NCBI GenBank assembly: GCA_031289575.1
Contig: JAITPE010000034.1
Location: forward strand, 1 to 7,778
Source of the DNA: Spirochaetia bacterium
GTDB lineage: Bacteria > Spirochaetota > UBA4802 > UBA5550
DNA: 7,778 bases
Reading direction: 5' to 3'
In this document: piece after piece, positions 1 through 6,327 of the stretch
Layout: every line of letters begins with the position of its first letter
Numbering within the stretch: the first letter of the stretch is position 1
Notes under the pieces: model-generated
Databases searched by the model: none
What the model was told of the DNA's origin: nothing
What the model saw: the letters and a program-made list of their open reading frames with translations, nothing else
Program-made: the position numbers and the translations under genes

Positions 1-93
1 TTCAAGTTCTATAGCAGGGGCAACATTGAAATTATATATCCAAGTGCGATATTGAAATTGACCGAAAACTTAACAAACGAGAACAAAAAATAG
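1..93 (+). CDS. C-terminal end of an upstream protein (partial)
   Basis: Frame 1 is open from the window edge to a TAG at 91-93, giving 30 residues that end in LTENLTNENKK. The TAG is embedded in TAGGAGG, the ribosome binding site of the next gene, so the two genes lie 11 nt apart and are probably cotranscribed. That close packing is the main support for this being a real gene end rather than chance. The tail is hydrophilic and lysine/asparagine-rich, and no family can be recognised from it. The rest of the gene lies outside the window. Confidence 0.55.
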   Translation, partial: FKFYSRGNIEIIYPSAILKLTENLTNENKK

Positions 94-97
94 GAGG
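92..97 (+). promoter_or_regulatory. Ribosome binding site, perfect AGGAGG
   Basis: AGGAGG lies 7 nt before the ATG at 105 and overlaps the stop codon of the preceding frame. It fixes the start of the small membrane protein and suggests coupling to the upstream gene. Confidence 0.85.
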
Positions 98-104
98 TAT
101 TCAA

Positions 105-446
105 ATGGATATATTTATAATTATAATAATTATTATAATTATTATAATTTGGATTGAATGGATAGTAGGTAAATTTATTGGTGAAAGCGTTTCACATGGC
201 GCTGGAATGATAATAGGTATAATAGGTATACTATTGGGTTTCCCGGTAGTTGCTGGGATAGCTTGTATCTTATATAGTCAAAAAAACAGGAGCGGCTCAA
301 CAATGAATATTAACTTAAATTCGAGTTTACATCCTGATAATATTCAATCTTCTCCTACAACGAACGATACAAAGATATGTCCATATTGTGCAGAAACAAT
401 AAAGAAAAAGGCCACTATTTGTCGATTTTGTGGAAAACCGATATGA
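105..446 (+). CDS. Small membrane protein with C-terminal zinc ribbon
   Basis: This is a 113-residue protein of unknown function. Helix 1 (residues about 3-20) contains eleven consecutive isoleucines at 5-15 followed by WIEWI. Helix 2 (about 34-57) is rich in Gly, Ile and Leu. A polar Ser/Asn linker (about 60-88) leads to a four-cysteine zinc ribbon, CPYC at 92-95 and CRFC at 106-109, ending in GKPI. Ribbons of this CPYCAE...CxxCG kind are common at the ends of small bacterial membrane proteins, usually without a known role; a docking or metal-dependent folding role is inference. The start is set by AGGAGG 7 nt upstream. The stop overlaps the ATG at 443 as ATGA, so the next frame was probably translationally coupled. 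The gene is markedly AT-rich compared with the genes to the right, which suggests a different history. Confidence 0.8.
   Translation: MDIFIIIIIIIIIIIWIEWIVGKFIGESVSHGAGMIIGIIGILLGFPVVAGIACILYSQKNRSGSTMNINLNSSLHPDNIQSSPTTNDTKICPYCAETIKKKATICRFCGKPI
119..149 (+). repeat. AT-only in-frame Ile repeat with 22-bp perfect palindrome
   Basis: The stretch contains only A and T. Positions 119-140 form a perfect 22-bp palindrome (AATTATAATAA and its reverse complement). From 128 a 9-nt unit, AATTATTAT, is repeated (128-136, 137-145) and begins a third time. Because the unit is 9 nt, length changes would add or remove three isoleucines from the first membrane helix without shifting the frame. Confidence 0.85.
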
Positions 447-597
447 AAATAAATTTAATGAGCTTTTATTAATTTTTGGGTGTTCGTCATCACAACCTCT
501 TGGCTGTTCATCTTCAACTCAAAAAGAAACACAAGCGGAACAAGAATACAAAACTATCCCGCATCCTGCCGAACCTGAAATGGTTTTTGTGCAGGGA

Positions 598-629
598 GGA
601 CGCGCGGTTCGGCCGCCGCCTTGTTTTTT
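598..629 (+). terminator. Probable intrinsic terminator of the left-hand genes
   Basis: Bases 598-607 and 613-620 can pair into an 8-bp, nearly all G-C stem with single-base bulges at 600 and 603 and the loop TTCGG (608-612). TTGTTTTTT at 621-629 follows directly. It sits inside the tail of the broken lipoprotein frame and immediately before a promoter-like sequence, a position suited to separating two transcription units. The bulges lower the confidence. Confidence 0.5.
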
Positions 630-631
630 GC

Positions 632-660
632 TTGACAAAAGACTTTTTATGATATATTCT
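632..660 (+). promoter_or_regulatory. Sigma70-like promoter before the heme sensor gene
   Basis: A perfect TTGACA -35 lies at 632-637. A -10-like TATTCT lies at 655-660 with 17-bp spacing; an overlapping TATATT at 653-658 has 15-bp spacing. The start of transcription would be near 667, leaving a leader of about 87 nt before the ATG at 754. The leader holds a GCCGAT-CT-GCCGAT direct repeat (718-731) but no riboswitch-like structure that I can recognise. Confidence 0.55.
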
Positions 661-753
661 AAAAGAAGTATTTGCTGAATTGAATACTATATAGATTATA
701 TGAATCCGCATAACATGCCGATCTGCCGATATTTATTGTATGGGAGACCGTGA

Positions 754-1368
754 ATGAAAATAAAACTCATTTTTATTTACATAAACATACTGTTCCTGAT
801 TATTTCGGTTTTACAGATGCTCAATATTCCTCCATACGCGGAAGACATGAGTACAGTCTACAAGTCCGGATACTTCGGGGAGTTGGAGAGGGAAGCGGGC
901 ATTATCGTTGACGCCTTTGTGTCGATTAAGTCAATGTCGGCAAATCCGGCATATGCGTGGATTTTTTTGGAAGACTTGCAAAAAAATGGCATTACCGTAG
1001 ATGTTTGCGACTCCAAGTCTCAGGTGGTACGGGCTCCGGGTGTTGTATCGGGCGTGCACGAAAAGCCCTATGTCCTCAGCGCATCCGGCCCGGGCGCTGT
1101 GTATTCATACGCCTCCGGAGGCAAATATCATACATGGATACCGGCTATAAAAAAGAGTGAATGCTCACCCTGCCATTCCAATGTCAAAGAGGGAAATTTC
1201 ATCGGCGCGCTGTATTTTGAACGCGATTATGACGCGCATATATATTATTCTTTAGAGAGAATTCTTATTTTCGGAGCCGTATCGCTGCTCTTAAGCCTGA
1301 CGCTTTTCTTCCTCATCCGCTGGACTCCCGAGAGGGGTATAAAAGAAATGTTTGACAAAGATGAATAG
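754..1368 (+). CDS. Membrane-anchored single-heme c-type sensor-like protein
   Basis: The 204-residue protein has an N-terminal membrane helix (about 5-23, no clear cleavage site, so probably an anchor). An extracytoplasmic domain of about 145 residues follows, then a second helix (about 168-190) and a charged tail of about 14 residues. The domain carries one covalent heme c site, CSPCH, with Cys137, Cys140 and His141, in the context WIPAIKKSECSPCH...GNFIGALYFE. That layout recalls heme-binding PAS/Cache-like sensor domains (DUF3365/Tll0287-type and the heme sensors of some chemoreceptors), where the CxxCH lies late in the domain before the second helix. Such proteins normally continue into a HAMP, kinase, cyclase or chemoreceptor output; here the gene stops. 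The start is supported by GGGAG at 742-746, 7 nt upstream. A redox or gas sensor with a partner encoded elsewhere, or a small electron carrier, are both possible. Heme binding is well supported, the role is not. Confidence 0.75.
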   Translation: MKIKLIFIYINILFLIISVLQMLNIPPYAEDMSTVYKSGYFGELEREAGIIVDAFVSIKSMSANPAYAWIFLEDLQKNGITVDVCDSKSQVVRAPGVVSGVHEKPYVLSASGPGAVYSYASGGKYHTWIPAIKKSECSPCHSNVKEGNFIGALYFERDYDAHIYYSLERILIFGAVSLLLSLTLFFLIRWTPERGIKEMFDKDE

Positions 1369-1423
1369 TCTCTGCGCACTGCGACAAAACGCGCAGGCTT
1401 AAAATTATTACAGGAATCATTAT

Positions 1424-3520
1424 ATGAAAAATAAACCTCTTACCCTTGTTATTGTTGAGTCTCCGTCAAAGGCAAAGACCATAAATAAATATTTAGGTTC
1501 AAGCTATACTATATCCTCATCGGTAGGCCATATAATAGATCTTCCTAAATCAAGGCTGGCTATTGATGTTGATAATGATTTCAAACCCGAATATATAACA
1601 ATCAGGGGCAAGGCCAAGATACTCAATGAACTCAAGAAAAAGGCCTCATTAGTTTCGCAGGTACTCATAGCGACCGACCCCGACCGTGAGGGTGAGGCTA
1701 TATCATGGCATCTCGCAAACGCGCTCGCTCCCAAGAACAGCAACATAAAACGGATAGTCTTCAATGAAATTACCGAAAAGGCGGTCAAAGACGCGGTCAC
1801 GCATCCGCGCGCCATTGACATGGACATGGTGAACGCTCAGCAGGCGCGCCGTATTCTTGACCGCATTGTAGGCTACAATATCAGCCCTATTCTGTGGAAA
1901 AAAGTAAAGCGCGGGCTTTCGGCGGGACGCGTTCAGTCGGTCGCGCTTAAGGTGATATGCGACAGGGAAAGTGAGATAAGCGGTTTTATTCCAAAGGAAT
2001 TTTGGAGTATTGATGTCGAGTGCGTTTTTAAAAACAAGTTCTTTACCGCGGCGCTTGTTCAATATCAGGATAAAAAAATAAATATAACAAACAGTGAGCA
2101 GTCCGCGGCCATCGCAGCCGAGCTTGAGAAGAATGCCATCATTGTAAAAGAAAAAAAAGTCAAGGAAAGAAAGCGCAATCCGCAGCCTCCGTATATCACG
2201 AGCAAGCTGCAGCAGGATGCCGCTACCCGCCTTGGGTTTACATCTCAGAAAACGATGATGGTTGCCCAGCAGCTTTACCAGGGGGTTGACATAACCAAAC
2301 AGGGCCCTGTGGGACTCATCACCTATATGCGTACCGATTCTACCCGAATATCCGACATCGCCATAAACGCGGTGCGGGGATACATAGGTTCTAATTTCAG
2401 CAAGGAATATCTCCCTAAGGTTCCCAACACATATACCAATAAAAAGAACGCGCAGGACGCGCATGAGGCAATAAGGCCGACCGATGTAAACCTGACGCCC
2501 GACTCTGTAAAGAGCGATCTCACGAAGGACCAGTACCGGTTGTACGACCTTATCTGGAAGCGCTTTGTGTCATCGCAAATGACTCAGGAACTTTCGGAGG
2601 CTACTACCATAACACTCCTCTCCGGAGATTATACTCTGCGCGTAGCGGGCAGTACCGTTCTCTTCAAGGGATTTACTGTTCTTGATAAGGATGATAAAAC
2701 AGAGAAAACCGATCTGCCCGATTTAAAAGAGGGCGATAAGGTTGGACTTCACAAGATTCTGCAGGAGCAGCACTTTACCACGCCGCCGCCCAGATTCAAT
2801 GACGCGTCTTTGGTCAAGTTTCTTGAAGAATCCGGAATAGGCCGTCCGTCAACATACGCCCCTACGCTTGATACGCTGCTCAAGCGCTACTATGTCGTGA
2901 GGCAGGGGCGCCAGCTTGTGCCGACAGTTTTGGGCAAGCTCGTGAGCGGCATCATGTCCGACAATTTTCCCGAATTCATCTCGGTTGATTTTACCGCGGG
3001 CATGGAGGAAAATCTTGACCAGATTGAGGAGGCCAAGAAGGACTGGGTCTCTATGCTCCATGAGTTCTATACGCCCTTTATTCAGGTTGTCCATGATGCC
3101 GAAAACAATATATCCAACATGAAGGGAGTCCTTGACGAAGAAACCGACATCGTATGCGAAAAATGCGGAAGCGTAATGCTCAAGAAACTCGGCAGGTTTG
3201 GTTTTTTCCTTGCCTGTTCCGGATTTCCGGAATGCCGAAACGCCAAGCCTCTTCCTCTCGGGAAATGCCCCAGCTGCCAAACGGGCGATGTTGTAAAGCG
3301 CGCCTCGAAAAAGGGAAGGGGCGCTTTCTACTCGTGTACAAATTATCCCGAGTGTGAATTTCTCACGAGGGAGAATCCTTCATCGCACAGCTGTCCGCAA
3401 TGCGGAAGTATTCTCTTTGAAAAAAGGCTCAAAGGCAAGGGCGGACAATTGAGCTGCCTTAACCCTAAGTGCAGCTATGTGGTGGCTCTTCCGGATGATG
3501 AGGAAAAAGCCGCGCTGTAG
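1424..3520 (+). CDS. topA: DNA topoisomerase I (type IA)
   Basis: Relaxes negative supercoils by cutting one DNA strand through a 5'-phosphotyrosine link. The 698-residue protein has a complete family layout. The Toprim domain opens with VESPSKAKTI, including catalytic Glu12, and carries the metal-binding TDPDREGE at 84-91. LSAGRVQSVAL lies at about 165-175. The active-site Tyr301 is in YMRTDSTR. IGRPSTYAP at about 472-480 marks the late core. The C-terminus has three Topo_C4 zinc ribbons with all twelve cysteines present: 578/581/598/604, 615/618/638/644 and 657/660/678/683. The length suits a three-ribbon enzyme and is shorter than the E. coli protein. AGGA at 1412-1415, 8 nt before the ATG, supports the start. 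The next gene begins 9 nt after the stop. No sign of damage. Confidence 0.98.
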   Translation: MKNKPLTLVIVESPSKAKTINKYLGSSYTISSSVGHIIDLPKSRLAIDVDNDFKPEYITIRGKAKILNELKKKASLVSQVLIATDPDREGEAISWHLANALAPKNSNIKRIVFNEITEKAVKDAVTHPRAIDMDMVNAQQARRILDRIVGYNISPILWKKVKRGLSAGRVQSVALKVICDRESEISGFIPKEFWSIDVECVFKNKFFTAALVQYQDKKINITNSEQSAAIAAELEKNAIIVKEKKVKERKRNPQPPYITSKLQQDAATRLGFTSQKTMMVAQQLYQGVDITKQGPVGLITYMRTDSTRISDIAINAVRGYIGSNFSKEYLPKVPNTYTNKKNAQDAHEAIRPTDVNLTPDSVKSDLTKDQYRLYDLIWKRFVSSQMTQELSEATTITLLSGDYTLRVAGSTVLFKGFTVLDKDDKTEKTDLPDLKEGDKVGLHKILQEQHFTTPPPRFNDASLVKFLEESGIGRPSTYAPTLDTLLKRYYVVRQGRQLVPTVLGKLVSGIMSDNFPEFISVDFTAGMEENLDQIEEAKKDWVSMLHEFYTPFIQVVHDAENNISNMKGVLDEETDIVCEKCGSVMLKKLGRFGFFLACSGFPECRNAKPLPLGKCPSCQTGDVVKRASKKGRGAFYSCTNYPECEFLTRENPSSHSCPQCGSILFEKRLKGKGGQLSCLNPKCSYVVALPDDEEKAAL

Positions 3521-3529
3521 GAAACGCAA

Positions 3530-4483
3530 ATGATATACGCCATTGACAGTTTCATGAACTATCTGCAGTACGAAAAAAATCTCTCCGAGAATACAGTCAA
3601 GGCGTACAGCATCGATCTCAGGGATTTCAATATATTTCTCTGCGCAAACGGCGAAGTATCCGCGGCCGAATCGCTCTCTCCGGTATCTGTTACAAAGAAT
3701 GACATTAAGGCTTACATCGGGTATATGTTCGACAAGGGAATGACAAGGGCGACAATGGGGCGCAAAATAGCAGCGATACGCTCATTTTTTGCCCACCTGC
3801 ACCGTTCGGGAGTCATTGAAAGCAACCCGGCGCTCGGTATCATTTACCCCAAAAAAGGCAAACGGCTGCCGCGCTTTTTGCGCGGCGGCGAGTTTGATGA
3901 ACTGACGAGTTTTGAGCCGCAGAGCTTTTTGGATTACAGGGACCGCGCGATTCTGGAACTATTCTATTCAACCGGCTGCAGGGTGGGGGAGCTTTCCGGC
4001 GCGGATATATCGGACATCGATCTTGATGAGAAAAGGCTCAAGGTGCTCGGCAAGGGACGCAAGGAGCGCTATGTATTTATTACGGCGGGCGCGGCCGGAT
4101 TCATGAAAGATTACTTTAAAATGAGAAGCGATAAATTTGGCGGCCTAACCGAGCCGTTATTTGTGAATAACAGGGGCGGCCGCATAACAGAGAGGGGCAT
4201 ATTCGATATAGTAACAAAGCGGGCGAGAAACAGTGAACTCAACGGCTCGGTAACACCTCATACTTTGAGGCACAGCTTTGCTACAGATATGCTCAACAAC
4301 GGAGCCGACCTGAGGGCGGTTCAAGAGATGCTCGGTCACAAGAATCTTTCCGCCACTCAAATATACACACATACTACCAAGGAGCGGCTTAAAGCTGTCT
4401 ACAACAGAGCGCATCCTCACGCCGACCCCACATTTAACATTGACAAAGAGAGCCTTAAAAAAGATTGTGAAAAAAATTATTGA
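3530..4483 (+). CDS. xerC: Tyrosine recombinase XerC
   Basis: Site-specific recombinase that resolves chromosome dimers at dif together with a second Xer protein. The 317 residues comprise an N-terminal SAM-like DNA-binding domain (about 1-90, with YEKNLSENTVKAYSIDL) and a catalytic domain with the full active site: Arg151 (GCRVGEL), Lys175 (LGKGRKER), His244 and Arg247 (HTLRH), His270 (LGHKN) and nucleophile Tyr279 (IYTH). The sequence after the nucleophile, KAVYNRAHPHA, resembles XerC (VYxxAHPRA) more than XerD. The TAG of topA forms part of its ribosome binding site (TAGGAAA, 5-6 nt before the ATG), so the two genes are coupled. A topA-xerC neighbourhood is known from Firmicutes, where trmFO usually lies between and hslVU follows; neither is here. 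The C-terminal tail after AHPHA is about 20 residues longer than in E. coli XerC. XerC rather than XerD or XerA is a likely but not certain choice. Confidence 0.93.
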   Translation: MIYAIDSFMNYLQYEKNLSENTVKAYSIDLRDFNIFLCANGEVSAAESLSPVSVTKNDIKAYIGYMFDKGMTRATMGRKIAAIRSFFAHLHRSGVIESNPALGIIYPKKGKRLPRFLRGGEFDELTSFEPQSFLDYRDRAILELFYSTGCRVGELSGADISDIDLDEKRLKVLGKGRKERYVFITAGAAGFMKDYFKMRSDKFGGLTEPLFVNNRGGRITERGIFDIVTKRARNSELNGSVTPHTLRHSFATDMLNNGADLRAVQEMLGHKNLSATQIYTHTTKERLKAVYNRAHPHADPTFNIDKESLKKDCEKNY

Positions 4484-4505
4484 AGGCATTTTATTAAAGG
4501 CATTT
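4483..4505 (+). repeat. Short direct repeat before leuC
   Basis: AAGGCATTT occurs at 4483-4491 and again at 4497-4505, filling most of the 26-nt gap between xerC and leuC. The AAAGG of the second copy probably serves as the leuC ribosome binding site, 9 nt before its ATG. The repeat may be a small duplication of that site; a regulatory role is unproven. Confidence 0.6.
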
Positions 4506-4509
4506 CCTG

Positions 4510-5796
4510 ATGGCTAAGACAATTGTTGAAAAAATTTTTGACGCGCACCGCGTTGAGGAACTATCGGGCGGAATCCATGTTCTGCGCCTTGACGCTGTTT
4601 TTGCTCACGAGGTAACCACATCGGTTGCCGTAAACGAGCTCGCCGCGCTGGGCAAGGACAAGGTTTTTGACGCCTCTAAAATTAAGGCTGTCATTGATCA
4701 TGTTACGCCGGCAAAAGACAGCAAAACAGCGCAGCAGGGCAAGATACTCAGGGACTGGGCCAAGAGAAACAGCATAAATGATTTTTTTGACATAGGAAGA
4801 AACGGCGTATGCCACGCGCTGTTTCCCGAAAAGGGCTTTGTGCGTCCCGGCTATACAATTATCATGGGCGATTCGCATACCTGCACTCACGGCGCGTTCG
4901 GCGCGTTTGCGGCCGGTGTCGGAACAACCGACCTTGAGGTTGGAATCTTAAAGGGCGTCTGCGCCTTCAGGACGCCGGAGACCATAAGGTTCAATATAAC
5001 AGGCGCTCTGCGGGAAGGCGTTTTCGCAAAGGATGTTATTCTCTCAATCATAGGTAAGATCGGCGTAAACGGGGCCACAAATAAAATCATGGAATTTACA
5101 GGCCCGCTCATTGACTCGCTGAGCATGGAGTCGCGCATGACGCTCTGCAATATGGCGATAGAAGCCGGAGGAACCAGCGGAATCTGCTATCCCGACATGA
5201 CTACTGTTGACTATCTGTGGCCGTTTATAAAAGATACATACAGCTCTAAAGAAGAGGCGCTCGCCGATTACACAAAATGGATATCGGACCATGACGCGCA
5301 TTACGATGATGTGGTCGATATTGACGTATCATCCCTTGAGCCTGTTACAACATTCGGCTACAAGCCCGATAACATCAAAACCGTGCGCGAGATGGATGGC
5401 ACTCACATTGACCAAATCTATATAGGCTCATGCACGAACGGACGCATTGAGGATTTGCGCATAGCCGCCGGTATACTCAAGGGCAAAAAAATCGCCGGCA
5501 ATGTGAGGGGCATCGTATCTCCCGCAACGCCCGATATTTTCAAGCGCGCGTTGTCCGAGGGGCTGATTGATATTTTCATGGATTCCGGATTTGTTGTAAC
5601 AAATCCGACCTGCGGCGCTTGCCTCGGCATGAGCAACGGAGTCCTTGCCGAGGGCGAGGCGGCCGCTTCCACAACGAACCGCAATTTTAACGGAAGAATG
5701 GGCAAGGGCGGCATGGTTCATCTCATGAGCCCGGCAACGGCCGCCGCTACCGCGCTTGCGGGCAGTATCACAAACTCATCTCTTTTTAAAGGATAA
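4510..5796 (+). CDS. leuC: 3-isopropylmalate dehydratase, large subunit
   Basis: Catalytic subunit of isopropylmalate isomerase, which converts 2-isopropylmalate to 3-isopropylmalate in leucine synthesis using a [4Fe-4S] cluster and the small subunit LeuD. The 428-residue protein is an aconitase-family enzyme of the shorter LeuC type common in archaea and many anaerobic bacteria. Visible signatures are DHVTPAKDSKTA at about 63-74, GDSHTCTHGAFGA at 120-132, GGTSGICYPD at 220-229, and the cluster ligands Cys308 (IGSCTNGR), Cys368 and Cys371 (NPTCGACLG). All are intact. The gene is preceded by AAAGG 9 nt upstream and followed after 3 nt by leuD. This subfamily also contains homoaconitase, (R)-citramalate/2-methylmalate dehydratase and 2,3-dimethylmalate dehydratase, and sequence motifs alone do not settle the substrate. 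The leucine role is the default reading; no leuA or leuB lies in the window. Confidence 0.93.
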   Translation: MAKTIVEKIFDAHRVEELSGGIHVLRLDAVFAHEVTTSVAVNELAALGKDKVFDASKIKAVIDHVTPAKDSKTAQQGKILRDWAKRNSINDFFDIGRNGVCHALFPEKGFVRPGYTIIMGDSHTCTHGAFGAFAAGVGTTDLEVGILKGVCAFRTPETIRFNITGALREGVFAKDVILSIIGKIGVNGATNKIMEFTGPLIDSLSMESRMTLCNMAIEAGGTSGICYPDMTTVDYLWPFIKDTYSSKEEALADYTKWISDHDAHYDDVVDIDVSSLEPVTTFGYKPDNIKTVREMDGTHIDQIYIGSCTNGRIEDLRIAAGILKGKKIAGNVRGIVSPATPDIFKRALSEGLIDIFMDSGFVVTNPTCGACLGMSNGVLAEGEAAASTTNRNFNGRMGKGGMVHLMSPATAAATALAGSITNSSLFKG

Positions 5797-5799
5797 AGC

Positions 5800-6324
5800 A
5801 TGAAAACTTTCGCCGGCAGTATTCTTTTTTTGGACAGATCAGATATAAATACGGATGAGATTATTCCGGCCAAGTATCTCACAGAGATTACAAAAGATGC
5901 TCTCAAGCCGTATCTGCTCGAGGACTTAAGGCTTGGCAGCTTTGACCCGGCGAAAGACATAGAGGGAAAGAGCGTTGTTGTAAGCAGGGCAAATTTCGGG
6001 TGCGGTTCCTCAAGAGAACACGCTCCGTGGGCGCTTGAGGTTAATGGAATAAACTTGGTCATTGCGGAAAGCTTTGCCAGAATATTCCGGCAGAATATGT
6101 ACAATTGCGGCATGATGGCCGTTGAACTGCCTGCGGGCGGGATCGACCTTCTGTTTAAGAAATTTGCCGGAACCGGAGCTAGGCTTGAGACCGATTTGAA
6201 AAACAGCAAATTTATTCTTACCTCGGAAACCGAAAAAGAAGAGACAGCCTTCTCGATATCCGGCTTTGACAGGGATCTGATTGAGGCAGGCGGCTGGCTT
6301 GGTTTTGCCGAAAGCAGGTACTGA
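5800..6324 (+). CDS. leuD: 3-isopropylmalate dehydratase, small subunit
   Basis: The 174-residue swivel-domain partner of LeuC contributes the substrate-recognition loop of the isomerase. Motifs are DINTDEIIPAKYL at 15-27, NFGCGSSREHAPWAL at 65-79 and ESFARIFRQNMYNCG at 90-104. The loop after KYL reads TEIT (28-31). In characterised relatives the residues after YL help tell isopropylmalate, citramalate and homocitrate substrates apart (for example YLRT or YLVY types), so TEIT leaves the substrate open. The start has AAAGGA, which overlaps the end of leuC, 6 nt upstream. The 3-nt gap and adjacent subunit partner indicate one transcript. The length matches the short LeuD type. No damage visible. 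Confidence 0.93.
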   Translation: MKTFAGSILFLDRSDINTDEIIPAKYLTEITKDALKPYLLEDLRLGSFDPAKDIEGKSVVVSRANFGCGSSREHAPWALEVNGINLVIAESFARIFRQNMYNCGMMAVELPAGGIDLLFKKFAGTGARLETDLKNSKFILTSETEKEETAFSISGFDRDLIEAGGWLGFAESRY

Positions 6325-6327
6325 TCA

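Larger units (their letters stand above)
443..678 (+). pseudogene. Frameshifted, truncated lipoprotein with SUMF1-like domain start
   Basis: An ATG at 443 overlaps the previous stop as ATGA and reads MKINLMSFY, then stops at 470-472. The other frame, entered through the TTTT run at 464-467, continues as LLIFGCSSS to a stop at 676-678. Adding one T to that run gives a continuous start, MKINLMSFLLIFGC, a short lipoprotein signal peptide with the lipid-modified Cys in GCSSS. A GCSSS echo, a Gln/Glu-rich linker and then EPEMVFVQGG follow. The last stretch resembles the opening of formylglycine-generating-enzyme-like (SUMF1/FGE-sulfatase) domains, which normally run on as VxGGxFxMG for about 200 more residues. 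Here it changes abruptly to RAVRPPP over a terminator-like hairpin, so the catalytic domain is absent. A GTG at 430 could open the second frame alone but would give no signal peptide. The frameshift and truncation are seen in the sequence; the family assignment is a motif-level judgement. Confidence 0.6.

Noticed and set aside
514..711. Short - strand frame across the broken lipoprotein and promoter
   Set aside because: It spans the terminator hairpin and promoter-like sequence, has no ribosome binding site I could see, and its basic sequence resembles no known protein.
1352..1380. TTGACA at 1352-1357 as a possible topA promoter
   Set aside because: No -10-like hexamer occurs 16-18 bp downstream, where the sequence is GC-rich, and the hexamer is coding sequence for the end of the heme protein.
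1372..1396. Inverted repeat CTGCGC/GCGCAG between the heme gene and topA
   Set aside because: Six base pairs across a 13-nt loop without a T tract is too weak for an intrinsic terminator. It could be chance, or a minor structural element.
1703..2464. Long open frame of 253 codons on the - strand
   Set aside because: It lies wholly inside topA, whose motifs are intact over the same stretch. The translated product shows no recognisable domain, and antisense frames of this length are common opposite conserved genes.
3530..4483. The tyrosine recombinase as a phage or island integrase
   Set aside because: Its position coupled to topA, its length, and the XerC-like AHPHA ending point to the housekeeping recombinase. 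No attachment-site repeats or tRNA were seen nearby.
4452..4487. GCCTT/AAGGC inverted repeat at the end of xerC as a terminator
   Set aside because: Only five pairs with a 26-nt loop, lying partly in coding sequence and without a U-rich run of the needed length.
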